DNA from: JAAYCI01 sp964371725
Lineage (GTDB): Bacteria; Bacillota; Clostridia; Oscillospirales; Ruminococcaceae
Length of the DNA stretch: 24,711 nt
Assembly (NCBI GenBank): GCA_964371725.1
Contig: CAYJNQ010000026.1
Location: forward strand, 1 to 24,711
Direction: 5' to 3'
The position numbers and the translations under genes are program-made. Below the pieces are notes generated by a model, which worked only from the letters and a program-made list of their open reading frames with translations, was not told the DNA's origin and made no database searches. Positions 22,233 to 24,711 of the stretch are shown here, piece after piece; within the stretch, counting starts at the first letter, position 1; every line of letters begins with the position of its first letter.

Positions 22233-23489
22233 ATGGATAAACAATTATTGCAAAAAGCACTGGAAAACAATAAAGATTTGCTTGTGAACACACTGGCCGA
22301 GCTCATTCGTTTTCCTACTACAAAGGGAAATGAAGAAGAAGCACAAAGCTACTTCGCGCAAAAGCTACGTGATTTGGGCTGTGAGGTGGAGCAATGGGAG
22401 CCAGACATTGACAGGCTACGCACTTTGCCCGGTTTTTACTCTGAGAGAGAAAACTTTAAAGGCAGCCCTGTGGTGGGTGCGAAATACAAAGGCGTGGGTG
22501 GCGGAAAATCCATTTTGCTGTCTGGCCATATGGACGTGGTGCCGGCGGTGAAGGAGTTCTGGACGATGGATCCCTTTGCCGGTATCGTCAAAGACGGTAA
22601 AGTTTACGGGCGCGGTGCGGCCGACATGAAGGGTGGCATTGCCGCAAACTACATTGCACTCAAATCCATTTTGGATGCCGGCATCAAACTGAAGGGCGAT
22701 GTGCTGGTGGAAACCACGATAGACGAAGAATGTGGCAACACCGGTGTAATGGCATTAACTGACAGAGGCTATGTGGCAGATGCCGCCATTGTGAGCGAGC
22801 CTACTTCGCTGGACATGAATGTAGCCACTTGTGGAAACCGCTGGTTTTCTGTGTCTGTGCCGGGCAAAGCCGCCCACGGCGGCCTTGCATTCAACGGTAT
22901 GAACTCCATTTACAAGGCCATGATTTTGATCAACGCCATTCGTGATTTGGAGGAAAGGCGCCGCCTTCGCCTGTATGACGAATTGTATGCAGACAAACCC
23001 ATTCCGTTCTGTGTGGGCGTGAACACCATTCGTGCAGGCGAATGGCACAGCACGGTTCCGTCTGAAACAGTTTTCACAGGACGCCTTGGTGTTTCCCCCG
23101 GTGAGACGGTGGAAGAAGTGGTGGCAGAGTTTGAAGACGCCGTGTTCTCGGCGGCCAAGGCAGACCACTGGCTGCGAGACCACATGCCAACCATCAGCTA
23201 TTTTCCCTCTCTGTGGAACAGCGGGCGTGTAGATCCCGCCCACCCGTTGGCGCGTATCATAGACCAAAACACCCAAGACATTGCCAAAAGGCCCTCGCGC
23301 TGTGTGGGCATGTGTGCGTGTTCCGATTCGGGTACACTGGTAAAAATGGGTGACACACCGGCTATCAACTTTGGGCCAAACTCCATGGACATGGCCCACC
23401 AAAACGATGAATATGTGGACATTGAAAGCCTGTTCCAATGTGCACAAATCATTGCAAATTCCATTGTCGAGTGGTGTGAAATGGCGTAA
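22233..23489 (+). CDS. M20 family metallohydrolase (ArgE/DapE/acylase-like)
   Basis: The 418-residue product is an M20 peptidase/amidohydrolase using two zinc ions. Metal and catalytic motifs are SGHMDVVP (H99, D101), GRGAADMKGG (bridging D131), DEECGN (E165/E166) and, near the C-terminus, MDMAHQNDEYVDI (His as last ligand). The dimerisation lid lies at about 200-315. Family members split N-acyl amino acids, small peptides, succinyl-DAP or carbamoyl compounds, and the sequence does not decide between them. The start is ATG at 22233, with AAGGGG about 12 bases before it, a little far. A TRAP binding protein follows 50 bases later, so the hydrolase probably processes an imported amide. Confidence 0.9.
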   Translation: MDKQLLQKALENNKDLLVNTLAELIRFPTTKGNEEEAQSYFAQKLRDLGCEVEQWEPDIDRLRTLPGFYSERENFKGSPVVGAKYKGVGGGKSILLSGHMDVVPAVKEFWTMDPFAGIVKDGKVYGRGAADMKGGIAANYIALKSILDAGIKLKGDVLVETTIDEECGNTGVMALTDRGYVADAAIVSEPTSLDMNVATCGNRWFSVSVPGKAAHGGLAFNGMNSIYKAMILINAIRDLEERRRLRLYDELYADKPIPFCVGVNTIRAGEWHSTVPSETVFTGRLGVSPGETVEEVVAEFEDAVFSAAKADHWLRDHMPTISYFPSLWNSGRVDPAHPLARIIDQNTQDIAKRPSRCVGMCACSDSGTLVKMGDTPAINFGPNSMDMAHQNDEYVDIESLFQCAQIIANSIVEWCEMA

Positions 23490-23539
23490 AAACCGAGCGC
23501 ACACTTGAAATAAACCGAGGAAAAAATGGAGGAGAAAAA

Positions 23540-24700
23540 ATGAAGACTAAACGAATCTTAGCAGGAATTTTGGCCGCGTGTTTTGTGGGCACAACCCTTG
23601 CAGGTTGTGTGGGTAGCACACCGGTCTCTGTTGCCACTGAAGACCCGGCAGCAGCGTCTATGGGCGGTGATGCCGCGGCAACCGACACAAGCAATGCAGA
23701 ATTTGAAATGGTCATCTCCAATATCGTGCCGGACACAGACGTTATCAACTACCTTGGCTATCAACCCTTGAAAGAGTATATTGAAGCAGAAAGCGATGGC
23801 CGCATTGCGGTTACCATTTTCTCTAACCGTCAGCTTTCTAACTCGAACGTGGAAGACGTGGAAAAAGTAAACAACAACATTGTGCAGATGTCCACAGCGC
23901 CTACTTCGGCCATTACTTCGGCTACGGGCGTGGCTGCGTTCCAAGTGTTTGATATGCCCTATTTGTTTGAAAGTGATGAAGAAATTTATGCCTATATGGA
24001 TGAAGTGCTTGAGCCCTCATATGCCCCGGCTGTTACAGAAAACACGGATATGATTAGTTATCCTGTTTGGAGCACAGGTTGGTGCAAAATTTCTTCCAAC
24101 GAAGGCCCCATTGATTCCATGGAAGCCTTGGCTGGCAAAAAAATTCGCGTTTTGAACTCCGATATGTACATTGAAGTGTGCAATGCCCTTGGCGCCACGG
24201 GCGTGCCCATTGATTACGGCGAGACTTTTACCGCCTTGCAGCAGGGTACAGTGGATGGTTTGATGACTGCCACCAGCCTTTGGGTAGATGACCGATTCAT
24301 GGAAGTGCAAGAGTACATGGTGGATGCAAACCCGTTCCCCATCGTGCACATGCCGGTTATCAACAAAACATGGTTTGAGTCCTTACCCGAAGATTTGCAA
24401 CAAGTGGTGGACGATGGTATTCGCAATGTATTCATAGAAAATCTGCGCGGCGCAAAAGACCTGTATGAAGCAGACAAGTTGGCAGAGCTGGAAGAGTATG
24501 GCATGAACATCACCTATCTCACCGATGAACAACGCCAAGAATTTATTGATGCCACAAGCTACATCATCACAGACATGGGTTATGACCTCGTGGGTGAAGA
24601 CGTGATTACAGAGGCCCAAGCCTTCACAGAAGAATATCGCGCCGGTGGTGGCGGTGATATGGCCGATGAGAGCATGGCTGATGAGAGCGAGGCCGCATAA
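23540..24700 (+). CDS. TRAP transporter substrate-binding lipoprotein (DctP type)
   Basis: The 386-residue protein begins with a lipoprotein signal peptide ending TLAGC (Cys23). A low-complexity Ala/Thr/Ser linker follows, then a DctP-like binding domain from about residue 54 with KEYIEAESDGRIAVTIFSNRQL, GKKIRVLNSDMYIEV and GTVDGLMTATSLWVDDRFME. DctP proteins capture organic acids for sodium-driven DctQM permeases; the two membrane genes would lie beyond the window. The C-terminal tail is acidic with a repeated MADES unit, unusual for this family. GGAGGAG is six bases before the ATG. Pairing with the M20 hydrolase suggests an N-acylated or peptide-like carboxylate ligand. Confidence 0.92.
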   Translation: MKTKRILAGILAACFVGTTLAGCVGSTPVSVATEDPAAASMGGDAAATDTSNAEFEMVISNIVPDTDVINYLGYQPLKEYIEAESDGRIAVTIFSNRQLSNSNVEDVEKVNNNIVQMSTAPTSAITSATGVAAFQVFDMPYLFESDEEIYAYMDEVLEPSYAPAVTENTDMISYPVWSTGWCKISSNEGPIDSMEALAGKKIRVLNSDMYIEVCNALGATGVPIDYGETFTALQQGTVDGLMTATSLWVDDRFMEVQEYMVDANPFPIVHMPVINKTWFESLPEDLQQVVDDGIRNVFIENLRGAKDLYEADKLAELEEYGMNITYLTDEQRQEFIDATSYIITDMGYDLVGEDVITEAQAFTEEYRAGGGGDMADESMADESEAA

Positions 24701-24711
24701 AAAAAAACAGA

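Noticed and set aside
1..24711. CRISPR array, prophage or insertion sequence
   Set aside because: No regularly spaced repeats, transposase, integrase or phage genes were found on either strand.

Overview
The window looks like a chromosomal segment of an anaerobic member of the Clostridia (Bacillota). The evidence is strong AGGAGG-type ribosome sites, frequent GTG/TTG/CTG starts, an electron-bifurcating Etf-type module, a corrinoid methyl-transfer module and a clostridial DUF5685/J-protein pair. An oscillospiral or ruminococcal relative is plausible, but the sequence alone does not settle it. I see no phage, IS or CRISPR signal. All functional names come from reading the translated sequences; no searches were run.

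Left part (1-4763). A diaminopimelate/ornithine-type decarboxylase on the minus strand runs off the left edge and is interrupted by an in-frame TAA, although its promoter looks intact. Diverging from it is a plus-strand operon: a DUF5685 protein with an apparent CTG start, a J-like protein whose HPD is replaced by DVD and which ends in a Cys-rich tail, a small membrane protein, and glmS without room for a glmS ribozyme. A nested inverted repeat (4806-4914) follows glmS.

Centre-left (5039-12277). EtfB, EtfA with an N-terminal two-cluster ferredoxin domain, and a GlcD-like FAD oxidase occur in the order of the flavin-based bifurcating lactate dehydrogenases (LctBCD). They are followed by a YkvI-like permease and an acyl-ACP thioesterase-like protein. 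Next come an exported ApbE flavin transferase lipoprotein overlapping a Gx-transporter family protein, then tRNA-Val(CAC) with its own promoter and terminator.

Centre-right (12559-21707). This is a methyl-transfer region. On the minus strand are a corrinoid protein (17721-17080) and a UroD-family methyltransferase fused to a thioredoxin-like domain (17043-15691). After a terminator come a CobW-like GTPase, a Cys-rich DUF2284 protein and a RACE-type reductive activator of corrinoid proteins (15619-12559). A PocR-AraC regulator diverges from the corrinoid gene across a region with a near-perfect 16-bp palindrome. Facing it is a short methionine synthase (MetH) that has the cobalamin domain but no reactivation domain. 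The proposed logic is that a methyl group is carried on the corrinoid protein, the UroD-Trx protein moves it to or from an acceptor, and RACE repairs oxidised cobalamin in the corrinoid protein and possibly in MetH. No dedicated MttB/MtaB-type substrate methyltransferase lies in the window.

Right edge (22233-24711). An M20 metallohydrolase and a TRAP-type substrate-binding lipoprotein diverge from metH across a 525-bp AT-rich region with repeats. They probably start an uptake-and-hydrolysis operon that continues outside the window.

The observations I consider most worth following are the UroD-thioredoxin fusion with a missing zinc-ligand histidine, the compact RACE/CobW/DUF2284 module, the HPD-less J-protein, and the interrupted decarboxylase.
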